From the NCBI GenBank assembly GCA_950106755.1, contig OX467086.1:19052001-19116000 (forward strand): 64,000 bases of DNA, in the 5' to 3' direction. This DNA comes from Climacium dendroides (lineage: Eukaryota; Streptophyta; Bryopsida; Hypnales; Climaciaceae). Below are positions 36,501 through 48,399 of the stretch, in pieces. The translations under genes and the position numbers were made by a program. The notes beneath the pieces are model-generated. The model worked only from the letters and a program-made list of their open reading frames with translations, was not told the origin of the DNA and did not search any database. The number at the start of each line of letters is the position of its first letter. The stretch's first letter is position 1.

Positions 36501-37260
36501 TTTGTGTACTGAGAGGGTATTTTAGTTGCTGAAGTTCCTTGGGAGTCTTCTGAATAGGATAGCCATTCTTAGGTTGGGTGAATTTTTCAGGAGGGAGAAC
36601 GAATGCTAGCCGACGTCTGATGAGGTCCTGCTAGATCCGGAAGAGAGGAACAGGAAGGTAGTTAGGATCTCTCAGTTATCGGGTGCCAGATCACGCTCTT
36701 GGGGTCCTGTCCGGATAGGTCTGTCGTTGTAGTACTGGGAGGATAATAGGGGTTTCCTGAGTGACCTGCTAGTCTGGATCAACATCCGGATTAGTTGTGA
36801 GGAAGTAACTATTTCCTATTTCTTTTTGGTATTTATTGTTGTTATTCTAAGTGGATCTTCATTTCACTCTAAACACGTTTGAAGGGTAGGGTTTACGTTC
36901 CCTTCCTAAAACCAAAGAGCGGAACCCTCTTGGTAGAGGTAAAACTAACATTTTGTGAGTTACTGCAATCGGATAGAAATCCTCTTTCCGGTTCCGCATC
37001 CGTCTAAGTGGATCCGGATAGGGAGGGGTAGAGGATTATGACCATTCTCCTTGTTTGATTACTGGTGATAGACTTGGAGTGGATGTAAGGGAATCAGAAC
37101 ATGGAGAAGAGAGGGTATTGAGAGAGAGTTTCATATTGCAAATATTTAGATCCGGTTTTGCTTGGGTTTGGTGTTTTCCGAATCTTGTTCCGGATATCTT
37201 GAGGAAACTAACGTTGAAATCTTGTGGGAACGATACACGAGTCATCTAAGGTGTTTTATA
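33600..37260 (+). mobile_element. GC-rich inserted element with gag-like frame
   Basis: Composition rises abruptly at about 33.6 kb, with many CCGGA/GGATCCG words, and falls again at about 37.26 kb. The only long coding frame is the gag-like one at 34073-35971; there is no protease, reverse transcriptase or integrase. The trailing 1.2 kb is non-coding. This would fit a large non-autonomous LTR element (LARD type), but clear long terminal repeats were not found by eye. A short hairpin, AGGTGTT/AACACCT, lies at the right margin. Confidence 0.55.
34073..35971 (+). pseudogene. Gag-like structural protein frame, five in-frame stops
   Basis: From ATG at 34073 one reading frame runs 633 codons to TAG at 35969. 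It is interrupted by stops at 34571 (TGA), 34847 (TAG), 35072 (TGA), 35144 (TAA) and 35501 (TAG) but has no frameshift. The first 165 codons form a folded-looking domain (FLCRPWSLKSEEMIRELM, KWIEDIWKRVYDFP, MLEFVVPILYLERP, VTWANTIFGALSGER). An ATPIGPFLFHLYDF block follows the first stop. The middle is charged and coiled-coil-like. The last 150 codons are a Ser/Lys/Glu-rich tail ending PSPKKARK. I recall similar N-terminal blocks in gag-like proteins of plant retroelements; that link is inference. No zinc knuckle is seen. Confidence 0.55.
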
Positions 37261-38087
37261 TCAATTTAACACCTAAGGGTAGGATTTGTGCTTCCTTGTG
37301 CTATGACACATTGTCTATTTGACATCAAAGTTGACAAATCATCACAATGTTGACACAACTTCCTTTCAGCTCAACAAATAGACTAAACATCAGCATAAAA
37401 CACGCCAATCCCTAGCTAATTGTCCTGCATAGATCAACCGTCCTCTAACAGACTTAATCACTTCCCAAACTCACTTGGAAAACTTAGCTACATAAAATAT
37501 TACAAGGTCAATTTGACAAATAAACCACTCTTGACTAATTGACCCATAAAGAAAATAACTGAAAGAATGTCAATCACAAGCAAACCTAAACAAGAAATAA
37601 AACCAATATTTGGTTGCTCACTCAAAACAAAAGAATGCCAATCACTAGCTATGCAATCATAAGACAATAAGACAAATAGACAAATTTGCATTGAAGTGAA
37701 GGAATAGACAAGTACAATAGATATGGCAAGCAATCACTGCAAGCCTGAGAGAGAGAAAATTGAAAGTCTAATCGTCCTTATACTTCTTGGCCATAACCAA
37801 TTGCACTTTAACCCTAAGTCTATTTGTCCTTAACCGTTGCAACTTCTGCAATTGGTTGTCCACTAGTCATTTTGCTAACCATACGTCTAATTGACCCAAT
37901 TCACACTTCACTCTTATTTGTAATTAACTTCTACTGGTCTTTTTGACTTCTATCTCCAAAAAAATTCAAAATTCCAAAAAAGTCTATCTACACTTAGCAA
38001 GCTCTGCAATTATATGGATTGCTTTTTGGAATGTCACTAGGCTCACACTCTCATACTTGATACTCTCATCTCTCTAGAGGTAGGGAT

Positions 38088-38265
38088 TGTGAGAAAAATA
38101 TATTGACATATATTATTAATAAAATAAATAAATCACTATAATCTTGGGACTTGTCCAAAGTCATTCCTCAATAGACACAACTCTCTATGTATAGAGTTAC
38201 AGCTATTGAATTAGTATCTAACTAGTGTACTAATTACATAATATATTATGTATCTAATACTTCCA
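38088..38265 (-). repeat. Left (3') LTR of the minus-strand Copia element
   Basis: Collinear with the region starting at 49666: TGTGAGAAAAATAT, ATATATTATTAAT, AAATAAATCA, GTCATTCCTCAATAGACACA, then GTACTAATTACATA and ATTATGTATCTAATA. The inner border is uncertain within about 10 bp. Confidence 0.65.
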
Positions 38266-39975
38266 CTAGTACATTAGTTTCATCATGCACAAGTTTTCAT
38301 CCATTTTGAGTTTCTTCATATATACTTGGTTTAGAATTTGTAACCCTTTTCTCTTTTTTTTCTCTCATTGTTGCTCTATAATGCCTCAATTGCATCTTTG
38401 TGGTTGAATTTTTTGGCCATTCTTTCATTAGTTTTGAGTGTATTGATAGAACTCACCTCTTCCATTGTAATTTTGTAGATCTTGGATTATTTCAAATAAC
38501 CATTTGTAGTATGGAAAATAACAACTAGAAAAAAATGTAACAAAATAGGTTCTCTTAGGGGGAGACTCAAGTTAGCTAGAGTTTGAGTAGCTAAAGTCAC
38601 ATGTAGAGAAATGATATTTTATTTAGGAAATAATGTGTTCATTGGGCCTATCAAAGAACGTTAATACTATAAAATATTATGTATAATTCATAGGAAAAAT
38701 CTATGACTATGTCCGTCAATTAATATACTAGGATGTAATCCCATGCATATGTTGTAAACTATAAATGAATTGAAAAAACACCCATAGGATATTAAAATAG
38801 GATTCTCTCAATGCACATCATTCATGGCAATAATCTATTTTTATATAATTATTTTTAATCCATAGTCACACCATAATCTCAATTTCCATAGCCCATGTAC
38901 ATAGTCTCTCCTAGCTCATTTAATTTTCATAATCAATGCCACAACATATTCCTTCACTTATTTATTTTCATTTTCATGATGAAAAAACATCAATCTAGAA
39001 AATTTAGTAATTTTCAATGACTACACATTCTATTTATTTTTACTCACATACATTCAAACTACAAAATTAGAGCAATGTCAAATCTTGCTAAATAATATTT
39101 ATTGCCATGTTACAATTTATTTAAATCACTTACAACTATTCTTACTTTGAATACATTTACTTATTTTTTCATAGTCTTTAATTAATTATATAGCCTTATT
39201 TATCAATCAATTAGGCATCTTGCATTGGCCATAGCAATAATCAATAATCAACTTTTATTTTAATACCACACTCATAGAAATGCACACTTGCAATTTATCA
39301 TTCATGCACAATGCATCATACTCTATGGATAATTGCTATGCAATTTTCTTACAATAATTATCACTCAAGGTATTACAAATTCTCTAATTTAATTCTCATC
39401 AATTTCATCTTTGATTAAAATGCCAATATGAATAGTTTTAACAGTGTGCACTTTCATCCAACAAATTTAAATTACACACACATCATATTTATATTTCATC
39501 AAATATAGTTTTATACAAGTACACATTCAACACATTACAAAACAATTTATAACTTTCAAATTGATTTGTGAAAAAGATATACACAAAATAGTTCATGGAA
39601 AATACTCATAGAAAATGTGCATAGAAAAATGCTCATAGAAAAACAAAAACACAAGGGACACTAGACTACACTCATCTACTCTTTTACAAAATGAAAATTC
39701 CTAACTAGTAACTACTTATACTTGAAACTTCTTCCATGAATCCTTTTACTTTTAACCATCCATGGCCATTCTTGTGATTTTGACACTTCAAATTGTCTAT
39801 GGCTGCATTTTGAGATCCAATTTATATTTGTATTGACACTACAAGGAATTTCAAAAATATAATTCAAATGCAATCTATTTCACACAATCACACTAAAATC
39901 ACAATTTCCAAGCAAACTTTTAGATTTCATATTCACACCATTTTTGAGTGGGACTAAGATGATTTAGAAGTTGTT
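38266..39975. other. Very AT-rich stretch inside the Copia element
   Basis: No reading frame with reverse transcriptase or RNase H signatures was found here, although the 3' half of the Copia polyprotein would be expected. A TTAGGGGGAGACTC word at about 38556 resembles a plus-strand Copia polypurine tract, but no LTR follows it. The region is either deeply decayed or replaced. Confidence 0.4.
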
Positions 39976-40645
39976 GTTAACCCATTATGTTGTTCTTTGA
40001 AAGGAAGGAAATATTATTAATTGGCTTACTTTAGCTTACTTAAAATAATTATTAATATTTTAGGATCTCAAGATAATTAGATCAAAGGATAAAGTATGCT
40101 AAACTACAGGGAATTCTTCCCTATAATTAGCCTAATAACTCTATTTACCGAGTAAATTGTAGTGCCGCTTTGGTCTTCCTTGTTAGGTCTGAAGTGGTCT
40201 TTTGTAAAATTAATAACTTGTAAATTTAGATTCTTTCTTCATTATTAATTTGTCAATGTTGTAGTCCAAAGTATATACTTTTAAATTCTTCATTATCAAA
40301 TCCAATTCTTCATGTTTTACCAATTTTAATTAATTGTGGAAAGTGCTCAAAAATACAGGAATTGATACAATTTTGTCATCTTTACAAATTAATAACTTTT
40401 GTATTTTATATTTTTATACATGTGAATCATTTTGTTCCCTGTAGTCTAGCAATCTTAATTTACAAGTTATTAATTTTACAAAGACCACTTCAGACCTAAC
40501 AAGGAAGACCAAAGCGGCACTACAATTTACTTAGTAAATAGAGTTACTAGGCTAATTATAGGAAAGAATTAGTTAGGAAAAGTTAGTTAGGATATTATAG
40601 AAGGAATAGGCTTTGTCTTATTACCAAACAACATAATGGGTTAAC
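39976..40645. mobile_element. Foldback element with terminal and internal inverted repeats
   Basis: The ends are a perfect inverted repeat of about 19 bp (GTTAACCCATTATGTTGTT at 39976, its complement ending at 40645). Inside, 40120-40226 and 40457-40562 pair over about 106 bp with few mismatches, containing GTAGTGCCGCTTTGGTCTTC on the left and its complement on the right. The loop of about 230 bp is AT-rich. No ORF and no clean target duplication were found. A transcript through it would form a long near-perfect hairpin. Confidence 0.8.
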
Positions 40646-40952
40646 AGTTGCGCAAACAATGAAGGCTTGATCTAGTGGCTTGTGAGATGTTGATCATCAC
40701 TAGCATTGTTTGTTTTACAGTACAAGTAAGATTTTTGATCTTTTCTCCATTTTTTATCACTGTTCACTTGAGTTTCTATATTCTTTCTTCAATCTTCATA
40801 CATGGGTTTTGTAGAGTTTGTGATGATGAATGTGATCTTCATCAAGGTGAAATTCTTCTACCTTTCTGCCTTTTGTTTGGACTACATCGATGAATATAGA
40901 CGTCTACAATAGTTGCACATTAGGCTTTGACCGATTGGTTGGTGAGAAGCAT

Positions 40953-41231
40953 GATCTTGTTAAAATAAGAAATTTAAATGAAATTAGTTTATAAAACATT
41001 CATTAATAGAATAGTTATCATAGAAACTATTCAAGTATTTAAAGGATATGTGAGATGAAAGAGGGTGATTGTTTACGAAACATTATGACTCTCTACTATT
41101 CACAACTATTCACATAATATAAGAGTAACCATGAACTTGTAAAAAAAATACTTTAAGAATTCTTGAATTGAAAATACAATGAAATCTCTTTGGCTCAAAT
41201 ATATGTGTCTTTCCCAAATTTTAGTAATTAT
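40953..41231 (+). repeat. Probable 5' LTR and primer site of a plus-strand Copia fragment
   Basis: TGGTATCAAAGC at about 41232 matches the plant Copia primer site (TGGTATCAGAGC) at 11 of 12 positions and lies upstream of plus-strand gag remnants. The LTR should end just before it. A start at TGTTAAAATAAG (about 40953) is a guess, because the 3' LTR is missing. Confidence 0.4.
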
Positions 41232-43900
41232 GGTATCAAAGCAAGATTGAAATGTAGAAGACATCTCAATTAGATTTGAATGAGAATGTTGAAATAGACA
41301 ATGGAAAAGATAGCAAAGTCATTATCATGGTCACACTAAAAAAAATTCAATCCTCAAATTGATCCTAAAGAAAAAAAGTTCAGAGTCTTTTATGAGCTTA
41401 TAGATTGCATAATGAAAAATTTCACTCTTCTCTTATCATGTAAGTGACAATGACTCTTCAAGTCTCTCCCTATGAATTACCTTATGTTGATTAACTCGGT
41501 GGGGAGAATTATTCAATATGGAGAATTGAAGTAACTTTCACTCTTAGGAAGGAGAAGTTATGGTCCAATTTGGATGGAAGTGAAATAAAACCAATGGTCT
41601 CTACAGGAGTAAGCATAGTTCCTTTACTTGCAACCAGGCCAAGGAGCATTGTTAATTGGGAGGATAGAAACCTATCTGCTATTATGATACTTATTAATAG
41701 TGTGAACAATTCATATCTTCATTTCTTCATTAGAGTTGCAATAGTAAAAGAGGCCTAGGATTGATGAATTGCAAACAATTTATCAAAAAAGCAACATCTC
41801 AAATAAAGTCTATTTGAGAAAAAAGTTCATCAAATTAAAGATGGATAATGACAAGAACATGAGTGAATCCATACATATTTTCAAGTCAATTCTTGATGAA
41901 TTGATTGTTGTCACTATAAGAATTCAAGATGAACAATTTGAAACATTTCTTGAAAGTGTTTCACAATCATTTCAAAATATGGTGGATGTCTTAAGCAACA
42001 ATGTTAGTATTACAATGCTAACATTACATTATTGATTGCAATGTCAAAATTATTGTAGGAAGAATTAAAAAGAGAATTGGATGGTCATTTAAATGTTGAA
42101 TCATCAACAAATGTTTTTTAGATTAAAAAAAAAGTTCAACTTTCAAAAGAAAAAAGGTATAAATACTCATAAAAGATACAAACCACCACCTAATCAATCT
42201 AATTACAATAAAAACATGATAAAAGTGAAGTGTTTTAATTGTAACAAGTACAACCATATTGCAAAAGATTATACTGTAAGTCCTAAATAAGAGAAGAAAC
42301 CAAGTGGTCACAAATTGAATATAGGAAAGAACCACCATATCTTTTCATTGTAAAGTTATTGAATTCAAGTAATGAAAAAGATAACTAGTATTTTGGATTC
42401 AACTATTTTGTATTACAATATTCCAAATAGAAATTGATTCATTCAATATACAAGGATAGAAGAACCTAAGATTGTATATATAGAAAATAATACTTATTGT
42501 ATTGTGATAGGAAAAGGATCTATTACAATCCAATAATCAAATGGACAAATCTTGTGTATAAATGAAGTTCTTCATATGTCAAATTTACAAATTAATTTGA
42601 TCTCTATTAGAATAGTGACAAAATCTAGATATGATACTACATTTAAATTAAATGATTGTATCATAAGAAATTGTTTACAAAAGTCATGGCACAAAATGTT
42701 GTAATAATAAAATTAGATGATAGATAAGTTGTCTAATCAAGTAGAGCCTGATACAAATGTATGGCATTATAGGATGGGACACATTGACAAATACCATCTA
42801 AAACTAATGTCAAGACATTAGATGATTGAAGGCTTAGACTTAATACCCTGATATAAATTTATATTTTGTCCAAGTTATCTTCACAGAAAGCAACAACGTT
42901 TGAAATTCCTTGTTGGTTAAGGTAGAAGATCATTAGAAATTTTAAAGTTAGTTCACTCTAATGTGTATGGTTCGATGCAAACCTTGCCATATAAAAACAT
43001 GAAATATTTTGTCACATATATAATTAATGATTTTTCAAGAAAGACTACTATCTATTTTCTTCTCAAGAAATCTCAATCTTTGGATAAGTTCAAAATCTAC
43101 AAAGCTCTAGTAGAAAACTAATTTAAAAAAATCAGAAAATTAAGAAGTGATAATGGTGCGGAATATATATCCAAAGAATGGTTAGAATTTTGTAATACAC
43201 ATAAAATAGCTAAAGAGTTAACAACCCCTTATACTCTGAAGTAGAATAGAAAACAATTGCCAAGAGAAAGAATAGGACTTTAGTTGAAAGTGCAAGGTGC
43301 ATAATACATCTATCAAAATTATCAAGCAAGTTCTAGATTGAAGTTATTTCTACAACATGTAATTTACAAAATAGATCTACAAATAATGCTTTAGATAACA
43401 AGACTCCTAAAGAAGTATAAATGAAGATTGAAAATTCATTAAGACACATTAAAAATGTTGGATGTAATGCATATGTGCACATATATACCATCCAAAATAA
43501 GACAAAAGCTAGATTTTGAGTCAAAGATGTGTAAATTGCTATTCTATAACAAAAATATCAAAAGATGTAGGTTATTTGATCCTAACTCCAATAAGGTAAT
43601 AGTTAGCAGAGTTGTCATTTTCAATGAAGAAATACCTTTATCCAAATCACAAAATTTGGACATATTCTTAGATGAGGATTTTCATACAATACCTAGAGGA
43701 AGTGCAATGTCAACTTTTCAAGGAAATCAAATAAAACAAGTACATCTTCCACTTCTACCACAACCAAAAACACCTATTCCTTCAAGTCCAAAATAATTAT
43801 TTCATGAAGATCAAAACTTCAATACTTCAAGGACAAGTTCAACAAATATTGAAACACTTAATTACTAAACCAAAGACCCTTGAAGAAGCCTCATAGATGC
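41232..43900 (+). pseudogene. Plus-strand Ty1/Copia gag-integrase remnant, lacking RT
   Basis: In order on the + strand: a GGENYSIWRIEV-type gag start (about 41495), gag body (41769-42035), a zinc-knuckle segment CFNCNKYNHIAKDY (about 42225-42280, last Cys replaced by Tyr), a decayed protease stretch and a GAG-pre-integrase motif WHYRMGHIDKYH (about 42760). Integrase core pieces follow (SMQTLPYKNMKYFVTYINDF near 43.0 kb; LRSDNGAEYISKEW near 43.15 kb), then an integrase C-terminal piece AYVHIYTIQNKTK to VSRVVIFNEEIP (about 43.45-43.66 kb). Stops interrupt it repeatedly. The reading fades at about 43.9 kb, before reverse transcriptase, where minus-strand Copia RT sequence begins, so this is a truncated insertion or a rearranged junction. 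Confidence 0.75.
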
Positions 43901-43974
43901 ATTAGGCTACCTACAACTTGTGAATAAGGATATGGATCGTGCTATGATGTCTTACTTTCTTCTTTACTTAAACA

Positions 43975-45150
43975 AATCCCAAATTTCATCAATATGCTTA
44001 ATGGATTACAATTTATCATATTAAATTTCTTAAAGCTTATTTATTAGATATTTTGTTGATGTATGATTATTCTCCCTTCTTGTATATTCCTTATGATTGT
44101 ATTCCCAAGTATATAATATATTTTGCCCTCATCTAATATGCCAAATTCTTTTTGTAGGATATCTTTGATTTGTTCATTTGTTGAATTAGGGCAACATTGC
44201 TAATGACTATGGATTAAGAGAGAATATCTCCATATAATCAATACCTTGAATTTAAATATAGCCTCTTGCTATTAGCCTAACCTTATATTTATCAATAGTA
44301 TCATTATCTTTGGTTTTAATTTTTAAATTCACTTTGAATTAATTGGTTTTCTATTTGAACAAGGAGGAACTAAATTCCATGTATGGTTCTTTCCTAATGA
44401 TGCAAATTTTGTAGTGATTGTAGCTTGCCAATCTTTGGCATCAACTCTTTCTAAAGCTTCTTGAAGAATTGAGGTACTTGTATAGAGGTAAGAATGGCAT
44501 TAGCTTGATGATCTTTGAGATAATCATGTTTATATTTTTTTCTTCCTTGTATGGATTCAATTAACTTTTTTTGTTGGTTTAATGTTTTCTTAAGGCCGGG
44601 AAGAACTAGATAGAAGACTTAACTCTCTCCATATATAAATAAATTCAATTTCTTTAAGAGGTAAAGTATTTCTATCATTGTTATTGTGTAATGATAGTTG
44701 AGAGAAGGCATCAACTACATCATTGTGGGAAGGGGGTTGTCTCTCTAAGTTTTGAGAACTATGTGATATTGGTTGTAGATTAAATGCATGCAGATCCACG
44801 GTTTGTTGCAATTGTTCAAGATTAGCACCTTGATTATAAAGTATATTGGATAGATTAGACTTCATGGTTATAGAAGTTTTTCAAATAAACCTAAATCAAT
44901 TAAATTCTCATCATCATCCTCATACTTCAAGGTCTTTTTTTACATCAAATGGAACTTCATCAAATATTACATTTCTTGAAATGATTATCCTTTTGTTTTG
45001 AATGTTTATGAGGCCAATCAGGCCATATACCTTAAATTTTGTACTTAGCTTAAGAATACTGTTTCCTATGAATGAAAATCTAATTTCTTTGTCATTTCTC
45101 TGGGAATAAAAACATAGACTTTACACCCAAATATTATAAGGTATGATAAG
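43975..45150 (-). pseudogene. Minus-strand Copia integrase tail and reverse transcriptase remnant
   Basis: Read right to left: integrase C-terminus (FKVYGLIGLINIQNKRIIIS, then RNVIFDEVPFD, about 44.93-45.05 kb), a polar linker (44590-44865), the RT start (ERVDAKDWQATITTKF, about 44.42 kb) and RT finger/palm pieces (DKYKVRLIARGYIQIQGIDY, about 44.27 kb). An EGKIYYILGNTIIRNIQEG stretch lies near 44.1 kb. These are standard Copia pol landmarks with stops and shifts. The right margin is the solo LTR at 45151. Confidence 0.75.
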
Positions 45151-47272
45151 TGTAGTTACATTTAGACCCTATTTGGAATATCTAAACTAATAGCTAAGTT
45201 CGTTCCAAGGGAGGCTATTCTAATAGGATTACTTCTACAACAACACTAAAACCACTAATTAGGAGATAAAACAACCAAGCAAACCATACTTCCAACTAAT
45301 ATTAATTTAATTCCTCATAATTTCTCTAATAATTACTAAATTAATTAATCACTCCATTCTTAAAACACCAAGTTTAAGTATCACCCAATTAAATTTGATC
45401 TTTAATCTTCAAGTTGGATTCTTTCGTCTTTCCACCAAATCGGAATTGGTGCTGTTGATGCAAGCTCACTGCGGCACTTTGACTCCCACTTTGGATCAAT
45501 CATTTGTCAACCTTGCACTTGTCACCAACACAGGGAATCACCAGATCTTCTTCCACCAACTTGGTCTTAATGTCTTTATCTTCACGATTTGGCTTGATGT
45601 AATTTTTATCATCACACCATTGATACTTCTTACACACCAGTTTGAAATCAACCTTAATACTCTGCATTCTTCTTCATCCTTTCTTCTCAACTTGGATAAT
45701 TTATCTTCTTATAAACGCTCACAGACTCTCCAAATTGCACACATCACTCTCTCCTTTACACATATGTTTCAGAACCCCAAACGGGACAACAACTAGATTT
45801 AATTAACCCGACTTGGTATACACTCATGACATTGTGCATTCCACATACAGAGCCTTCTCAATTGCTCATACCCATAACTTCAATTAAATCTCAGTCCAAT
45901 TTGAGTTTTGACAACAACTGCCAATTTTTGACTTGGCCAATTCAGCACTTATTCCAATTTCCAAATTGGAACCACACATACAATCATACAAAGATTTCAA
46001 ATTAAATAGACATTTCCATTCAGCACAATAAACACCAATTTGCTTGAATTATACATTTCATTAAGCCAAATTGGTGAGTATATCACCGTTAAACAAAATA
46101 AAATTTCCTTAGCAGTTTTTCTTACTACTTTTGCTTCACTTCACTTTAACATTCCGATTTGGATCTCCTGTTTGCTATCCCAGCAATTCTAACTCTCTGA
46201 CTGATCCTTCCAAATCAAACTTTACTCCATATCTCGAATTGATCTCGCAACTATGATCTACTCAGACTCATATCACCCATATACTCTTCATCTCTGAATT
46301 GGGTCCCATTTCCACCACTTAACACTTAATAAACTACCACTGTACTTCTCCAAATTGGAAATCAGCTCCTTACAGTGATCCTCACCATCTTACATAACAT
46401 TTGCGACTAGGATACACCTCCTAATTTGCTCATCATTTCATAATATACTTCTTTAAACATTCAGCCATCAACTCCTCCTCATACACTTCTCCACTTAATT
46501 CTTCATCACCCAAATTATTTCAGCTTCAAACTCCATCATCTGCATACTTTTCCAACTTAAATTCAACCACTCCAGAGACACATACTGACACTCACAACAC
46601 ACCAATTAGAACACACTCTCATCAAGCAACCAACTTAGAAACACACACACAGAACCAAACAAAAACATCAAATACATAGCCAACTTGGACTAGGACTCAC
46701 ACTAGACTTTCTCAAACAGTGGGTGCCTTCAAAATCCGAAAATTTCCCTTTAAAACTCCGAGCCAAGTAGTTCCTAAACCGACTCAGACATCACCTCAAC
46801 ACTCACAAACTGCCCATTAGGAACCTCAAAAATAACCGTCCATCAACTACACACACAAACTCCCAAATTGGCACCTGTAACTCCCCGCACAACCCTAACT
46901 GCCAACCACAGGCAAACCAACTTGGAAACCACAACAACTACGACTTAGTTGGCTACAAATAGTTCCTACTTGGACAAAAACACAGAACATTCCAACTGGG
47001 AATTGTCATCCTACATTACAAGTAGGAATTACCCTCAGACAACTCAGAACTGCCTTCACTCTCTGAATTGGCTTCCCTTCCAATTCCACCTCTGTGGCTC
47101 ATGCTTGGCTGCATCCGAATAAACACAAAGAAATGACTTCCAAATTGATTAATAAACATTCAAAAATCACCCATTTGGAACACCAATCAAACAAAACATA
47201 ACTAAAACTATACAAAATCACACAAAATCACCAAAAAAATATGAAACTAAAAATCCGAATAGGTTATTTACA
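45151..47272 (-). mobile_element. Solo LTR A, 2.1 kb, perfect ATAAG target duplication
   Basis: Bounded by ATAAG at 45146-45150 and 47273-47277. The plus strand starts TGTAG and ends TTTACA. The block splits the integrase region of the minus-strand Copia element. It is homologous, in opposite orientation, to 56609-58854: both minus-strand start here and plus-strand start there read TGTA(A/G)ATA.., and near the other end both share an AATCCTATT..GCCTCC..GGAACGAACTT block. It has no coding capacity. The frame at 45395-45796 is a chance frame. Read on the minus strand it is dense in AA(A/G)TTGG and AATTTGG words. Confidence 0.88.
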
Positions 47273-47277
47273 ATAAG

Positions 47278-48000
47278 TTTGATTGATGTCCATACCATAT
47301 TTTAAATGGTGTTTTATTTTTTCGTCACAACCTTAATATGGTTTCTACTTTGAAAGTAATTTGTTGTTTGCAATGCCTCACCTCAAAAAATCTTAGGTAA
47401 CTTAGAATAGGAATTATAGGATGACATTGCAAGAATTGCTCCTACTAATGTTCTATTCTTTCTTCCAGAAAAAAAAATCATTCTGTTGTGGAGTATAAAT
47501 TGTAAACTCTTGTTTTATTCCTATTTTCTTATATAAACATTTAAATTCATTTGACATATATTCACTTTCACGGTCTGATCTTAATATTTTAAATTGTCAA
47601 TTTGTTTGTTTTTCTACAAAGTTTTTGAATTTGATCAATAAATTTATCAAATGCTTCCAATTTATGTTTTAATAAATGTACATGACAATATCTTAATAGA
47701 TCATCAATAAAGGTAATGAAATAAGTGCATCTAGAGTAGGTTCCAACTTATATAGGACCACAAATATTCAAGTAGATATCAAAATGTATAATTCCGAGTA
47801 ATTGAGTAACTCTTTTATACCTTGTATAGGAAATTTCTCATTATGTTGCTTGCCTTCTATGCAAGGTTGACATAAAGCTACTTCTTTTTCATCAAAAGAA
47901 TCAATCCCTCTTGCCATGGTTTGAATTTGTTTTAATCTTTGTTGATTTGTGTGGCTTAACTATAAGTGCCACAAATTAATCGACTTTGTTTACATGTATA
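47278..48000 (-). pseudogene. Minus-strand Copia integrase remnant
   Basis: On the minus strand a pre-integrase piece (about 47.83-47.95 kb) has LSHTNQQRLKQIQTMARGI followed by VALCQPCIEGKQ, the usual zinc-binding and GK(Q) pattern. Downstream are LRSDRESEYMSNEF and TIYTPQQN (about 47.48-47.58 kb), typical of the integrase catalytic core. Stops are frequent. The sequence is cut at 47277 by solo LTR A and continues beyond it at 45150. Confidence 0.75.
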
Positions 48001-48399
48001 GTAGTTGGGATAGCAATTTGATGTGCATTAAATGTGAAAGTTATTTCTAATTAATATAGTTTAGGATTTAACTAACATGTTGCAATAGTTTTATTAAATT
48101 ATTTATAAGTGTTGATATTTCAAATTTAATTCAAATTTCTCCTCCAACCTTATCTAGTTGTTTGGTAGAAAATAAATTCTTTACAAGACCTAGTATATGT
48201 AAAACATTAGGTATGATCTTTTCATCACCATTTAAAAGCTTTACATTAACATCACAACAACCTTTAATTGTGTATGATGTTTAGTCGACTTCTAAATAAA
48301 TAGACAATTTATTTCTTTTATACTTGATATGATTTATAAATCTTTCCAACTTATAATATGTGTATTGAGTTGCTCTTGAATCAATGTACTATATGGAAT

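Larger units (their letters stand above)
31974..37992 (-). mobile_element. LTR-like block C', split by a later insertion
   Basis: Read on the minus strand it begins TGTAGATAGAC at 37992 and ends CCTACACCACA at 31974. The flanking 5-mers are CTTAA (31969-31973) and CTTAG (37993-37997), a four-of-five match that fits an old target duplication. Its 3' end is collinear with that of the LTR at 60772-63469 (TGACCTTAG, ACGATAGA, AAGAACC, TTCCTTGG). The two arms (31974 to about 33.6 kb and about 37.26 kb to 37992) are rich in AATTGTC/GTCAATTG words and total about 2.4 kb, like the other LTRs here. The GC-rich insert lies between them. Confidence 0.6.

Noticed and set aside
45395..45796. 133-aa open frame on the + strand
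   Set aside because: It lies inside a solo LTR with proven ends, is absent as a frame in the homologous copy, and shows no domain.
45151..47272. Regularly recurring short words in the LTRs considered as a CRISPR-like array
   Set aside because: Spacing is irregular, the words are degenerate and very short, the context is a plant retrotransposon LTR, and no cas-like genes are present.
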